A program made the position numbers and the translations under genes. Of a stretch of DNA of 64,000 bases, positions 1 through 10,392 are shown in pieces. The notes under the pieces were generated by a model. It searched no databases and was not told the DNA's origin. It was given only the letters and a program-made list of their open reading frames with translations. The DNA is taken from positions 18,460 through 82,459 of the forward strand of contig NZ_CAMFKO010000016.1 of the NCBI RefSeq assembly GCF_945957265.1, written 5' to 3'. Numbering within the stretch: the first letter of the stretch is position 1; every line of letters begins with the position of its first letter. Origin of the DNA: an uncultured Dechloromonas sp. GTDB taxonomy: Bacteria > Pseudomonadota > Gammaproteobacteria > Burkholderiales > Rhodocyclaceae.

Positions 1-491
1 GGCTCGTCGGCGATCAGCACGGTCGGCCGGTTGACCACCGCGCGGGCGATCGCCAGGCGCTGCTGTTCGCCGCCGGACAGGGCGATCGGGTTGGCCTTCT
101 CGCGCGCCAGCAGGCCGACCTTGTCGAGCGCCGCCTGGCCCCGGCGCACCGCCTCGCGATGCGGCAAGCCGGCGATCTGCAGCGGCAGCAGCACATTGTC
201 GAGGGCGCTGCGATCGAACAGCAGCTTCTGGTCCTGGAAGACCATCCCGAAATGCCGGCGCACGTGCGGCATGGCGCTGCGCCGCAGGGCCGTCAGGTTC
301 TGGCCGTTGACCACCAGGCTTCCCGAGGTCGGCCGTTCGATGGTCGACACCAGCTTGACCAGCGTCGTCTTGCCGGCGCCGGAATGGCCGGTGATGAGGA
401 CCATCTGGCCCGCATCGATGCGGAAGCTCGCATCCTTGACGGCCTCGAGGCCGCCCGGATAGCGCTTGGTCAGATTGCTGGCTTCAATCAT
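1..491 (-). CDS. ftsE: Cell division ATP-binding protein FtsE, C-terminus cut by window edge
   Basis: ATPase subunit of the FtsEX divisome complex, which sits with FtsX at the inner membrane of the septum and triggers peptidoglycan hydrolases. The 163 visible residues show Walker A GHSGAGKT (35-42), a Q-loop region with FQDQK, the ABC signature LSGGEQQ (137-143) and Walker B ending in ADEP at the window edge; roughly the last quarter is missing. The ATG is preceded by a weak AAGA. FtsE is chosen over other ABC ATPases because of the short start (MIEASNLTKRYPGG) and because ftsY lies just upstream on the same strand, the usual ftsY-ftsE-ftsX order; ftsX should follow outside the window. Confidence 0.92.
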   Translation of the reverse strand, partial: MIEASNLTKRYPGGLEAVKDASFRIDAGQMVLITGHSGAGKTTLVKLVSTIERPTSGSLVVNGQNLTALRRSAMPHVRRHFGMVFQDQKLLFDRSALDNVLLPLQIAGLPHREAVRRGQAALDKVGLLAREKANPIALSGGEQQRLAIARAVVNRPTVLIADE

Positions 492-501
492 TCTTGGTCG
501 G

Positions 502-579
502 TAGTCGTTAGTTACTAGCTGTTAGCTGGCATGTGGTTCATGGGGTTGCTAGCGACTAATGACTGGCAACCAGCAACTG
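502..579. repeat. Inverted heptad-repeat intergenic element, copy 1
   Basis: The left arm reads as consecutive degenerate 7-mers (TAGTCGT TAGTTAC TAGCTGT TAGCTGG, 502-529). The right arm (546-579) is the same kind of unit on the opposite strand (TTGCTAG CGACTAA TGACTGG CAACCAG CAACTG). The two arms can pair imperfectly into a long hairpin. It fills the ftsY-ftsE spacer and stops two bases before the ftsY stop codon. Two further copies follow prs and the RND transporter. Confidence 0.75.
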
Positions 580-581
580 CC

Positions 582-1568
582 TTACTCAAACAGGGCATCG
601 ACGAAGTCCTTGGCCGAGAAGGGGCGGAGGTCGTCGATCTGTTCGCCGACGCCGATGAAGCGGATCGGCTTCGGGCACTGCCGGGCGATGCCGAGCACCA
701 CGCCGCCCTTGGCCGTGCCGTCGAGCTTGGTGAGGACCAGGCCGGTCACATTGATCGCCTTGTCGAAGGCCTTGACCTGCTGCAGGGCGTTCTGGCCGAT
801 GTTGGCGTCGAGGACGAGCAGGGTTTCGTGCGGGCCTTCCGGCTCGATCTTCTGGATCACGCGGCGCACCTTGGCGATTTCCTCCATCAGGTGCAGCTGC
901 GTCGGCAGGCGGCCGGCCGTATCGGCCAGCACGATGTCGATGCCGCGCGCCTTGGCGGCGGCGATGGCGTCGTAGATCACCGCCGCCGGGTCGCCGGACT
1001 CCTGGGCGATGACCGTGACGTTGTTGCGCTCGCCCCAGGTTTGCAGCTGCTCGCGGGCGGCGGCGCGGAAGGTGTCGCCGGCGGCCAGCAGGACGGTCTT
1101 GCCCTGGGTCTGGAAATACTTGGCCAGCTTGCCGATCGACGTCGTCTTGCCGGCGCCGTTCACGCCGGCGATCATGATCACGTAGGGCTTGTGGGTGGTG
1201 AAGTCGAGCGGCTGCTCGAGCGGCTTGAGCGTTGCCAGCAGCGCGTCGGCCAGCGCCTTCTGGATCGCCTCCGGCGTTTCCAGCTTGTCGCGCTTGGCGG
1301 CCTTCTTCAGCTCGTCGAGCAGGTGGGTGGTCGCCTCGATGCCGACATCGCTGGTCAGCAGCAGGGTTTCCAGCTCTTCCAGCAGTTCGTCGTCGACCTT
1401 GCCGCGCGAGAAGATGGTTTTGAGCTTGCCGCCCCACTGGGCGCGGGTCTTGGCCAGCCCCTGGAACAGGCGCTCGCGCCACGAGGGTTTGGGGGCCTCG
1501 GCGGGAGCGGCGGCGGCCGGCGCTTCCGGCTTGGCGTCGGACGAGGATTTTTTCAGGAAACTGAACAT
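582..1568 (-). CDS. ftsY: Signal recognition particle receptor FtsY
   Basis: SRP receptor GTPase that docks Ffh-ribosome complexes at the membrane for co-translational insertion. 328 residues: a short Ala/Pro-rich A region (about 1-35), the N helical bundle (about 35-120), then the G domain with P-loop GVNGAGKTT (135-143), DTFRAAAREQL, DTAGRLPT and TKLDGTAKGG. It ends with the conserved GVGEQIDDLRPF segment. The acidic N-terminal A domain is much shorter than in E. coli FtsY, common in betaproteobacteria. The gene is divergent from the M16 peptidase pair, and ftsE follows on the same strand after an intergenic repeat element. Confidence 0.97.
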   Translation of the reverse strand: MFSFLKKSSSDAKPEAPAAAAPAEAPKPSWRERLFQGLAKTRAQWGGKLKTIFSRGKVDDELLEELETLLLTSDVGIEATTHLLDELKKAAKRDKLETPEAIQKALADALLATLKPLEQPLDFTTHKPYVIMIAGVNGAGKTTSIGKLAKYFQTQGKTVLLAAGDTFRAAAREQLQTWGERNNVTVIAQESGDPAAVIYDAIAAAKARGIDIVLADTAGRLPTQLHLMEEIAKVRRVIQKIEPEGPHETLLVLDANIGQNALQQVKAFDKAINVTGLVLTKLDGTAKGGVVLGIARQCPKPIRFIGVGEQIDDLRPFSAKDFVDALFE

Positions 1569-1690
1569 GGGAAAGTTGGTCTCAAGCCTTGCTGACAGGC
1601 AGACGGCTAGCCGTTAAGATGCCGTCCGGTTGGATGCAAAATCAGCCGCAAATTCTAGCAGAAAGCCCCGCTCACCCGATCCCGTTCGCC

Positions 1691-3049
1691 ATGCGCCCTA
1701 AACACCTGCTCTCCGTTCTGCTTGCCGCCGCCCTCTCTTCCGCGGCATTCGCCAACCCCTACGAAACCGCGCTGAAGAATGGCCTGCGCGTCATCGTCAA
1801 GGAAGACCGGCGCGCCCCGACCGCCGTCCAGATGGTCTGGTACCGCATCGGCAGCATGGACGAGGTCGATGGCCAGTCCGGCGTCGCCCACGTGCTCGAA
1901 CACATGATGTTCAAGGGCACGCCGAGCGTCGGCGCCGGCGAATTCAACAAGCGCGTGGCGGCCGCCGGCGGCAAGGACAATGCCTTCACCAGCCGGGACT
2001 ACACGGCCTACTTCCAGCAGATCCCCAAGGAAAAGCTGGCGGATGTGATGCAACTCGAAGCCGACCGCATGCGCCACCTCAACGTCGACGCCAAGGAATT
2101 CGAGCAGGAGATCAAGGTGGTCATGGAAGAGCGCCGCATGCGCACCGACGACAACCCGCAATCCAAGCTGTTCGAGCAGATGAACGCCGTCGCCTTCCAG
2201 GCCCACCCTTACCGGCGCCCGATCATCGGCTGGATGAACGACCTGGAGACGATGACCGCCGCCGACGCCAAGGCCTGGTACGACACCTGGTACGTCCCGA
2301 ACAACGCCTACGTCGTGATCACCGGCGACGTCGACCACCAGGCGGTCTTCGCGCTGGCGGAAAAATACTACGGTCCGCTCGAAGGCCGCCCGCTGCCGGT
2401 CCGCCGCCAGCAGATCGAGCCGAAGCAGGAAGGCACCCGCCGCGTCACGGTCAAGGCTCCGGCCGAGCTGCCGGTGCTGATCATGGGCTACAAGGCGCCG
2501 ATCCTGCGCGATATCGACAAGGACAGCGACCCCTACGCGCTGGAAATGCTCTCCGCCATTCTCGACGGCCACGATGCCGCCCGCTTCAACAAGAAGCTGG
2601 TGCGCGAAGACAAGGTCGCCCTGGCGGCCGGCATCGACTACGACAGCACGGCGCGCGGCCCCGGCATGCTCTACCTGCACGCCACCCCGTCGGAAGGCAG
2701 GACGGTGGCCGACCTGGAAGCCGCCCTGCGCGCCGAGATCGCCCGCGTCCAGCAGGATGGCGTCAGCGCCGCCGAGCTGAAGCGCGCCAAGGCCCAGCTG
2801 ATCGCCAGCGAGGTCTATAAAAAGGATTCGATGTTCGGCCAGACCATGGAAATCGGCCAGATCGAATCGACCGGCCTGCCCTACCGCAAGCTCGACCGCA
2901 TGCTCGAGAAGCTGCAGCAGGTCACCGCCGAGCAGATCCAGGCCGTGGCCAGAAAGTATTTCAACGACGATGCGCTGACCGTCGGCGTCCTCGATCCGCA
3001 ACCGCTCGACGGCAAGCCCCGCCGTCCGGCCGCCGCCACCCGCCACTGA
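1691..3049 (+). CDS. M16 family zinc peptidase, catalytic subunit
   Basis: Periplasmic insulinase/processing-peptidase-type metalloprotease. 452 residues beginning with a Sec signal peptide (hydrophobic stretch 6-20, cleavage near AFA-NP at 21-22). The inverted zinc motif HVLEH is at 67-71, and a Glu-rich helix containing VVMEER about 75 residues later supplies the third ligand. The M16 C-terminal domain follows. The start at MRPKHLL is preferred over earlier in-frame codons because it places the signal peptide at the N-terminus. Its stop overlaps the start of the second M16 gene (TGATG), implying co-translation of a heterodimer in which this subunit holds the zinc. Confidence 0.92.
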   Translation: MRPKHLLSVLLAAALSSAAFANPYETALKNGLRVIVKEDRRAPTAVQMVWYRIGSMDEVDGQSGVAHVLEHMMFKGTPSVGAGEFNKRVAAAGGKDNAFTSRDYTAYFQQIPKEKLADVMQLEADRMRHLNVDAKEFEQEIKVVMEERRMRTDDNPQSKLFEQMNAVAFQAHPYRRPIIGWMNDLETMTAADAKAWYDTWYVPNNAYVVITGDVDHQAVFALAEKYYGPLEGRPLPVRRQQIEPKQEGTRRVTVKAPAELPVLIMGYKAPILRDIDKDSDPYALEMLSAILDGHDAARFNKKLVREDKVALAAGIDYDSTARGPGMLYLHATPSEGRTVADLEAALRAEIARVQQDGVSAAELKRAKAQLIASEVYKKDSMFGQTMEIGQIESTGLPYRKLDRMLEKLQQVTAEQIQAVARKYFNDDALTVGVLDPQPLDGKPRRPAAATRH

Positions 3050-4346
3050 TGCCTACCGCCATGACCAGACTGATCGTCGCCGCCCTCACCTTCCTGCTCG
3101 CCCAGAGCGCCCTGGCCGGAGTCAAGATCGAGCACTGGGTGTCGCCCTCCGGCGCCCGCGTCTATTTCGTCGAAAGCCGCGTCCTGCCGATGCTCGACAT
3201 CCAGGTCGATTTCGCCGCCGGTTCGGTTTTCGACCCGCAGGGCAAATCCGGCCTCGCCGCGCTGACCCGGGCAACGCTCGACAACGGCGCCGGCAAGCTC
3301 GACGAAACCGCGATTGCCGAGCAGCTCGCCGACATCGGCGCCAACCTCGGCGGCAGCGCCGATACCGACCGTGCCGGCGTCTCGCTGCGCACCCTCTCGG
3401 CCCGCGACAAGCGCGACCCGGCGCTCGACATCCTGAAGAGCGTCCTGCACGCGCCGCATTTCGACGCCGCCGTGTTCGAGCGAGAAAAGGCGCGCACCAT
3501 CGCCGGCCTCAAGGAAGCGATGACGCGCCCCGACAGCATCGCCGGCAAGGCCTTCTGGGCCTCCCTCTACCCCGAGCACCCCTACGGCCGGCAAGCCACG
3601 CCGGAGAGCGTCGCCGCGCTGAGCCGCGACGACCTGGCGGCCTTTCACGCCCGCTACTACAACGCCGCCAACGCCAGCATCACGCTGGTCGGCGACCTGT
3701 CGCGCCAGGAAGCGGAAAAGATCGCCGAAGCCATCGCCGCCGCTCTGCCCAAGGGCGCAGCGGCGACCCTGCCCGGCATGCCCGACATCCCCAGGGGCAG
3801 CCAGACCCAGCTCGCCCACCCGGCCAGCCAGGCCCACGTCTATATCGGCCTGCCGGCCATCGAGCGCGGCAACCCCGACTTTTTCCCGCTGCTCGTCGGC
3901 AACTACACCCTCGGCGGCGGCGGCTTCGTCTCCCGCCTGATGAAGGAAGTCCGCGACAAACGCGGCTACGCCTACAGCGTCTACAGCTATTTCGCCCCGA
4001 TGCGGCAGACCGGCCCCTTCCAGATCGGCCTGCAGACCAAGCGCTCGCAGGCCAGGGACGCGATCAAGGTTTCCCGCGACATCCTCGCCGGGTTCCTGAA
4101 GGACGGCCCGAGCGACGAGGAACTGGCTGCCGCCAAGGCCAACCTGGTCGGCAGCTTCCCCCTGCGCCTGGACAGCAACAAGAAAATCCTCGACAACGTC
4201 GCCACCATCGGCTTCTTCGACCTGCCGCTCGACTATCTCGACCAGTACCAGGCCAAGGTCCAGGCCGTCACCGCCGACGATGTCAAACAGGCCTTCGGCC
4301 GCCGCATTCGCCCGGAAAACCTGATCACCGTGACGGTAGCCGCCGA

Positions 4347-4350
<4 letters not shown>
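3049..4350 (+). CDS. M16 family peptidase-like protein, non-zinc partner subunit
   Basis: 433-residue periplasmic partner of the preceding peptidase: signal peptide (about 5-23, ending ALA-GV), then two M16 domains. The HxxEH site is missing; the aligned segment reads SGLAALTRATLDNGAG. The family's substrate-binding Arg/Tyr region is retained in LMKEVRDKRGYAYSVYSY. This complementary arrangement, with zinc in one chain and the R/Y pair in the other, is known for heterodimeric M16B proteases. The start ATG overlaps the previous stop; an ATG four codons later is an alternative. Its own stop overlaps the rsmD start, extending the coupled run. Confidence 0.9.
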
Positions 4351-5655
<1,305 letters not shown>

Positions 5656-5667
5656 GCACGACCAGCC

Positions 5668-5708
5668 CCCAATAAAAAACCCGCGACGTTCGCGGGTTTT
5701 TTATTGGG
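5668..5708. terminator. Bidirectional Rho-independent terminator
   Basis: CCCGCGA / TCGCGGG stem (5680-5686 with 5690-5696), loop CGT, flanked by AATAAAAAA on the left and TTTTTTATT on the right, which extend the pairing to a perfect 19-bp inverted repeat. It has a T-tract in both directions and lies between the convergent ferredoxin and dynamin-like genes, so it probably ends both transcripts. Confidence 0.93.
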
Positions 5709-5728
5709 CTGACCGCCGGGATGGCCCA

Positions 5729-7678
5729 TCAGGCGGCTTGCAGTTCCCTGTCGCCGAGCGGCACCAGCATTTCCTGAACGCGGCCGATGATTTCCTCGAG
5801 CGCCGCGATCTGCTGCTTGAGCGTGGCCTCGACCCCCTCCAGCTCGGCGATGCGGTCTTCCAGCGTGTCGGTGGCCTGATGGATGCGCTTGATGCTTTCC
5901 AGGCGGCGCTTGAGCTGGATCTGGTGTTCGCGGACCTGCGTCTCCATCGGCGCCATCACCGCCCGCAGCCAGACCTCGGCATCGCGGTTGGCATGCTCGA
6001 AGGCGCGCCGCACCTGGACCGCGACTTCCTCGAAGAACTTCTGCGTGATGTTCTTCTTGTCGTGGGTCATCAGGCTGATCATGGTGTTCAGGTGGTCGTT
6101 GCACCAGGCCTGCAGGCGATCCAGCTCCTTTTCGTAGCGCAGCAGCGAGAAACTGGTCGGCGAGCCGAGCTTCAGGCCGTGCTCGACGGTGAATTTCTTG
6201 TAGACCGCCTCCATCATGGCGAGAATTTCACCGATTTCGCCGCTCGACTTGGTCAGCGCCTCGCGTGACCGGGCGAAGAAATTGGCCATCGCGTCGGACA
6301 GGGTTTTCGAGAACACCGCTTCGTCCATCGTCGACCGCGTTTCGTGCGTCAATTGGCGCAGGACATCGAGTCCCAGATGGCCGAACAGGTTGTTGGTCAG
6401 CGTCGAGAACACGCTACGCACGGCATAGTAGCGCTGCAGGCCGGACTCGAACTCGTCCTTTTCGGCCCGTACCTTGCCCATCATGTATTCGACGACGCCC
6501 TTGTTCTTGCCGCGCAGCTCGGTCAGTTCCGTCAATTGCTCGCGCAGGCCGTCCATCCGCGAATCGAGCAGACCGCGCACGCGGCGGCTGACATCGCCGA
6601 ACTCGCCTTCCGTGCTGTCGCAGACGATATCGCGCTTGGCCGGGATCAGCTCCTTGGACAGCGCCGCCTCGAGCAGCGGCAGGCGGCTCTTCTCCAGCAA
6701 GGCGGCATCGCCGTTGATCTTGGCGACCAGGCCTTTCTGGGCCGATACAGGGAAGACCTGACCGGCCGGCAATTCGAGGATGTCCGCGCTGGTCTCGACC
6801 TGGCGCTGGATCTCGGCATCGATCTCGTCCTGCGTTTTCAGCTCGTCCCACTGACCATCGATCTTGTTCAGGACGACCATGCGGCCGCGCCGGGCCACCC
6901 CGCCGCCGCAGATATGCTCGCGCCAGATGGCCATGTCCGATTGCGTCACCCCGCTGTCGGCCGCCAGGATGAACAGCACGGCGTGCGCGTTGGGCAACAG
7001 CGACAGGGTCAGTTCCGGTTCGGCGCCGATGGCGTTCAGGCCCGGCGTATCGAGAATGACCAGCCCCTGCTTGAGCAAGGGATGCGGGAAGTTGATCATG
7101 GCGTGGCGCCAGCGCGGCACCTCGACCAGGCCGTCGTCGCCGACGGTGTACAGGTCGACCTGGCCTTCGCCGACGGCGAACCCCAGGCGCGTCGCCTCGG
7201 CCGGCGCCACCCGGGTCGTCTCGCTGACATGGCGCAGTGCATCCTGCATCGCATCCGGCGAATTGGTATCGAGCGCGACCTGCGTCCACTCGTCGGGGAA
7301 ACGCTTGTATTCGCTGACGCTGGAATTCGAGGAACGCGTCTGGATCGGCAGCAGCTCGATGCACGGCAGCTTGTTGCCGTCGAACAGGAGTTCGGTCGGG
7401 CACATCGTGGTCCGGCCGGCCGACGACGGCAGCATCCGGTTGCCGTAGTCGGCGAAGAAAATGGCGTTGATCAGCTCCGACTTGCCCCGCGAGAACTCGG
7501 CGACAAAGGCGACGTTCAGGCGATCTTCGCGCAGCCGCTCGAGCAACTGGGTCAGACGCAGATCGCTCTGGGCATCGGAAAGTTCATTCTGGCCCAGCCA
7601 GTTCTGAAGCTCGCCGACGTGGGCGGCAAGGCGCGAACGCCAGGCAGAATAGGCGGCAAATTGATCAGCCAGCGACAT
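5729..7678 (-). CDS. Dynamin-family GTPase (bacterial dynamin-like protein)
   Basis: 649-residue large GTPase expected to act at membranes. The G domain has P-loop AEFSRGKS (about 60-67; the usual first Gly is Ala), switch I TTMCPTEL, G3 LDTPGLNAIG and G4 LNKIDGQW. A long alpha-helical stalk follows, and the C-terminal 80 residues are strongly coiled-coil (heptad Leu/Ile pattern around TLEDRIAELEGVEATLKQQ). No transmembrane segment is evident, so membrane contact would be by a paddle or tip. It is a single gene rather than the tandem pair seen in some bacteria. Function in this organism (membrane repair, fission, phage resistance) is not shown by the sequence. It converges on the ferredoxin terminator. 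Confidence 0.85.
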   Translation of the reverse strand: MSLADQFAAYSAWRSRLAAHVGELQNWLGQNELSDAQSDLRLTQLLERLREDRLNVAFVAEFSRGKSELINAIFFADYGNRMLPSSAGRTTMCPTELLFDGNKLPCIELLPIQTRSSNSSVSEYKRFPDEWTQVALDTNSPDAMQDALRHVSETTRVAPAEATRLGFAVGEGQVDLYTVGDDGLVEVPRWRHAMINFPHPLLKQGLVILDTPGLNAIGAEPELTLSLLPNAHAVLFILAADSGVTQSDMAIWREHICGGGVARRGRMVVLNKIDGQWDELKTQDEIDAEIQRQVETSADILELPAGQVFPVSAQKGLVAKINGDAALLEKSRLPLLEAALSKELIPAKRDIVCDSTEGEFGDVSRRVRGLLDSRMDGLREQLTELTELRGKNKGVVEYMMGKVRAEKDEFESGLQRYYAVRSVFSTLTNNLFGHLGLDVLRQLTHETRSTMDEAVFSKTLSDAMANFFARSREALTKSSGEIGEILAMMEAVYKKFTVEHGLKLGSPTSFSLLRYEKELDRLQAWCNDHLNTMISLMTHDKKNITQKFFEEVAVQVRRAFEHANRDAEVWLRAVMAPMETQVREHQIQLKRRLESIKRIHQATDTLEDRIAELEGVEATLKQQIAALEEIIGRVQEMLVPLGDRELQAA

Positions 7679-7744
7679 ATATGCATTCCCGGGTGCTAAC
7701 AGAATTCTTAATCTAGCATAAAAACAGAGGCTTGCAGAAGAGAT

Positions 7745-8578
7745 TTAATGCTGGCACCCCGGGCAGTAATAGGTACTGCGCCCGGCCTGGCGAACTTGTT
7801 TGACCACGCCGCCGCAACGCAGGCAAGGCTCGCCGGCGCGGTCGTAAACACCCGCCTGGATCTGGAAACATCCGGCGCCGCCATCGCTATGCACATAATC
7901 CCGGATGCTGCTGCCGCCGGCGGCGATGGCGTCGGACAGCGTTTCGCGTATCGCCGGCACGAGAATGCCGTAGCGGGCGCGGCTGATCCGGTTCGCCGCC
8001 CGCAACGGCGAAATCCCGGCCCTGAACAGGCTCTCCGAAGCGTAGATGTTGCCTATCCCGACCACCAGGTGGCTATCCATCAGGGCCGGCTTGATCGGAC
8101 CGCTGCGCCGCGCCAGCGCGGCGTGGAACCAGTCGACGGTAAACGCGTCGGAAAGCGGCTCCAGCCCCTGCGCGGCCAGCAAGGGATGCTGCTCGGCCAG
8201 GGCGGGCGGCCCCGGCTGCCACAGGACGACGCCGAAACGGCGGGGATCGGCGAAGCGCAGTATCTGGCCGGCCAACACCAGGTCGAAATGATCGTGCTTC
8301 TCCGGCGGCAGCTCGCGCGGCACGAAGCGCAGGTTTCCCGACATGCCGAGATGGATGATCAGGCTCCCCTCGACGCCCCGCCCCCGGCAATCGATCAGCA
8401 GATACTTGGCGCGGCGGCGCACGGCGACGATTTCGCACCCCGGCAGCAGGTCGGCCAACTGCCGTGGAATCTCGTGCCGCAACTTCGGCGCCCGGATCAC
8501 CACGCCGCGCACGACCTCCCCGACCAGCTCCGGCGCGATACCGCGACGACAGACTTCGACCTCCGGCAACTCCGGCAT
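7745..8578 (-). CDS. mutM: Formamidopyrimidine-DNA glycosylase MutM (Fpg)
   Basis: Base-excision repair enzyme removing 8-oxoguanine and formamidopyrimidines, with AP-lyase activity. 277 residues. The start is fixed by the catalytic N-terminus MPELPEVE: mature Pro is the nucleophile and Glu follows at position 3. The H2TH region contains GIGNIYASESLFRAGISP. The C-terminal zinc finger (CLRCGG ... YYCPGCQH) is complete. The gene diverges from the TPR protein, leaving about 100 bases that must hold both promoters. Confidence 0.96.
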   Translation of the reverse strand: MPELPEVEVCRRGIAPELVGEVVRGVVIRAPKLRHEIPRQLADLLPGCEIVAVRRRAKYLLIDCRGRGVEGSLIIHLGMSGNLRFVPRELPPEKHDHFDLVLAGQILRFADPRRFGVVLWQPGPPALAEQHPLLAAQGLEPLSDAFTVDWFHAALARRSGPIKPALMDSHLVVGIGNIYASESLFRAGISPLRAANRISRARYGILVPAIRETLSDAIAAGGSSIRDYVHSDGGAGCFQIQAGVYDRAGEPCLRCGGVVKQVRQAGRSTYYCPGCQH

Positions 8579-8676
8579 TGCTTGTTCCTCCGCGCAAACC
8601 CAAATAACATCGCAAACTAATTGGATTCTATGCGTTCCAAGCAGCAGATTCGCACCACCTCGACCGAAAGCCGTCC

Positions 8677-10392
8677 ATGTCATCGAAGTTTCTCGTTGCC
8701 GCCCTCACCCTCGCGCTGGGACTGACCCACAGCGGACTCGGCCTGGCCGCCGGCGACCCGCCCCCGCGCCCAGGCGGCAAGCGAGCCGGCGCCCCCGCCT
8801 CGAGCGAGGACGTCCTGGCCCGCACGGTCTTCCAGGCCCTCGTCGGCGAGTTCGCCCTGCAGCGCGGCGACCCCAAGCTGGGCTCCGATGCCTGGTCCGA
8901 TCTCGCCGTCCGCACGCGCGACCCCAAGGTCATCGCCCGGGCCACCGAGATCGCCGGCTTCGCGCGCCAATACGACCGGGCGCTGGAACTGTCCAAACTG
9001 TGGATCGAAGTCGAGCCGGACTCTGCCAAGGCTCGCCAGACGCAATCCTCGCTGCTGGTCATGGCCAACCGCCTCGACGACCTGGCGCCGCAACTGGCCG
9101 CCCTGCTCGAGCAGGACAAACCGAACGTCGGCGGCAACCTGCTGCACCTCAACCGCATGCTCGGCAAAGTCAACGACAAGAAAGCCGTGCAGAGCCTGAT
9201 CGACAAGGTCGCCGCCCCCTACGACACGCTGCCGGAAGCGCACTTCGCCATGGCCCAGGCCGCCGCCAACGCCGGCGACAACCTGCGCGCGCTGATCGAA
9301 ACCGAAAAATCGCTGCAGCTGCGCCCCGGCTGGGAAACCGCGGCCATCGCCCGGGCCCAGCTCCAGGCCAGGCAATCGCCCAAGACCGCCATCGACAGCC
9401 TCGACGAATTCGTCGACCGCAATCCGAGCGCCAACGATGCCCGCCTGACGCTGGCCCGCCTGCTGATCAGCGAAAAACGCTACGACGAATCGCGCCGCCA
9501 TTTCGACCGCCTGATCGCCGCCAACCCCGACAGCCCGGACGTCATCTACCCGGTTGCCATGCTCGCCCTGCAGCAAGGCGACACCACCACCGGCCGCAGC
9601 CAGCTCGAGCACCTGCTGCAAACCGACTTTCCGGACAAGAACACCATCCATTTTTTCCTCGGCCAGCTCGACCAGGAACAGAAGAAGCCGGAAGCCGCGC
9701 TCGCCCACTACCGCCAGGTAACGGGCGGCGAACAGTACGTTCCGGCCCGCTCGCGCGCCGCACAAATATTGATGCAGCAGGGCAAGCCCGACGAAGCGCG
9801 GGCCCTGCTGCGCGACACGCGCGGCGGCACGCCGGCCGAACGCACTCAGCTCGTCCTCGCCGAATCGCAGCTGCTGCGCGAGGCCGGCCGCCACAACGAC
9901 GCCTACATCGTCCTCGACCGGGCGCTGGCCGCCCAGGCAAACGATGCCGAGCTTCTCTACGAAGCGGCGCTGACGGCTGAACGGATCGGCAAACCCGAGT
10001 TGCTGGAAACGCACCTCAAGCACCTGCTGACGCTCAAGCCGGACCATGCCCACGCCCTGAATGCCCTCGGCTACTCGCTGGCCGAGCGCAATCTCCGGCT
10101 TCCCGAAGCCCACGACCTGATCACCCGGGCCCTGGCGCTGTCGCCCGAAGACCCCTTCATCATGGACAGCCTGGGCTGGGTCCTCTACCGCCAGGGCAAG
10201 CTGGCCGAGTCCCTGCAAACGCTGGAACGCGCCTACCGCATCAAGGCAGACCCCGAAATCGCCGCCCACCTCGGCGAAGTGCTGTGGACACTGGAGCGCA
10301 AGGACGAAGCCCGGCGCATCCTGCGCGACGCCGCCAAGGCGCACCCGGAAAACGAAGCGCTGACGGGAACCGTCAAGAAACTGCTGCCTTGA
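8677..10392 (+). CDS. Tetratricopeptide-repeat periplasmic/envelope protein
   Basis: 571 residues with a Sec signal peptide (about 5-25, cleavage near LAA-GD) followed by a basic/Pro linker and about ten degenerate TPR units across the rest of the chain. The clearest are at the C-terminus (ALNALGYSLAERNLRLPEA, IMDSLGWVLYRQGKLAESL). This layout, immediately upstream of lolB and ispE, is conserved in betaproteobacteria. It probably acts as a protein-protein scaffold in the periplasm; no enzymatic domain is visible. The lolB start overlaps its stop, so the two are probably co-translated and may share a role in outer-membrane assembly (inference). Confidence 0.88.
   Translation: MSSKFLVAALTLALGLTHSGLGLAAGDPPPRPGGKRAGAPASSEDVLARTVFQALVGEFALQRGDPKLGSDAWSDLAVRTRDPKVIARATEIAGFARQYDRALELSKLWIEVEPDSAKARQTQSSLLVMANRLDDLAPQLAALLEQDKPNVGGNLLHLNRMLGKVNDKKAVQSLIDKVAAPYDTLPEAHFAMAQAAANAGDNLRALIETEKSLQLRPGWETAAIARAQLQARQSPKTAIDSLDEFVDRNPSANDARLTLARLLISEKRYDESRRHFDRLIAANPDSPDVIYPVAMLALQQGDTTTGRSQLEHLLQTDFPDKNTIHFFLGQLDQEQKKPEAALAHYRQVTGGEQYVPARSRAAQILMQQGKPDEARALLRDTRGGTPAERTQLVLAESQLLREAGRHNDAYIVLDRALAAQANDAELLYEAALTAERIGKPELLETHLKHLLTLKPDHAHALNALGYSLAERNLRLPEAHDLITRALALSPEDPFIMDSLGWVLYRQGKLAESLQTLERAYRIKADPEIAAHLGEVLWTLERKDEARRILRDAAKAHPENEALTGTVKKLLP

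Noticed and set aside
582..1595. Long plus-strand frames opposite ftsY, M16, glnA and other genes
   Set aside because: They are shadow frames caused by high third-position GC; the opposite strand holds clear conserved families.
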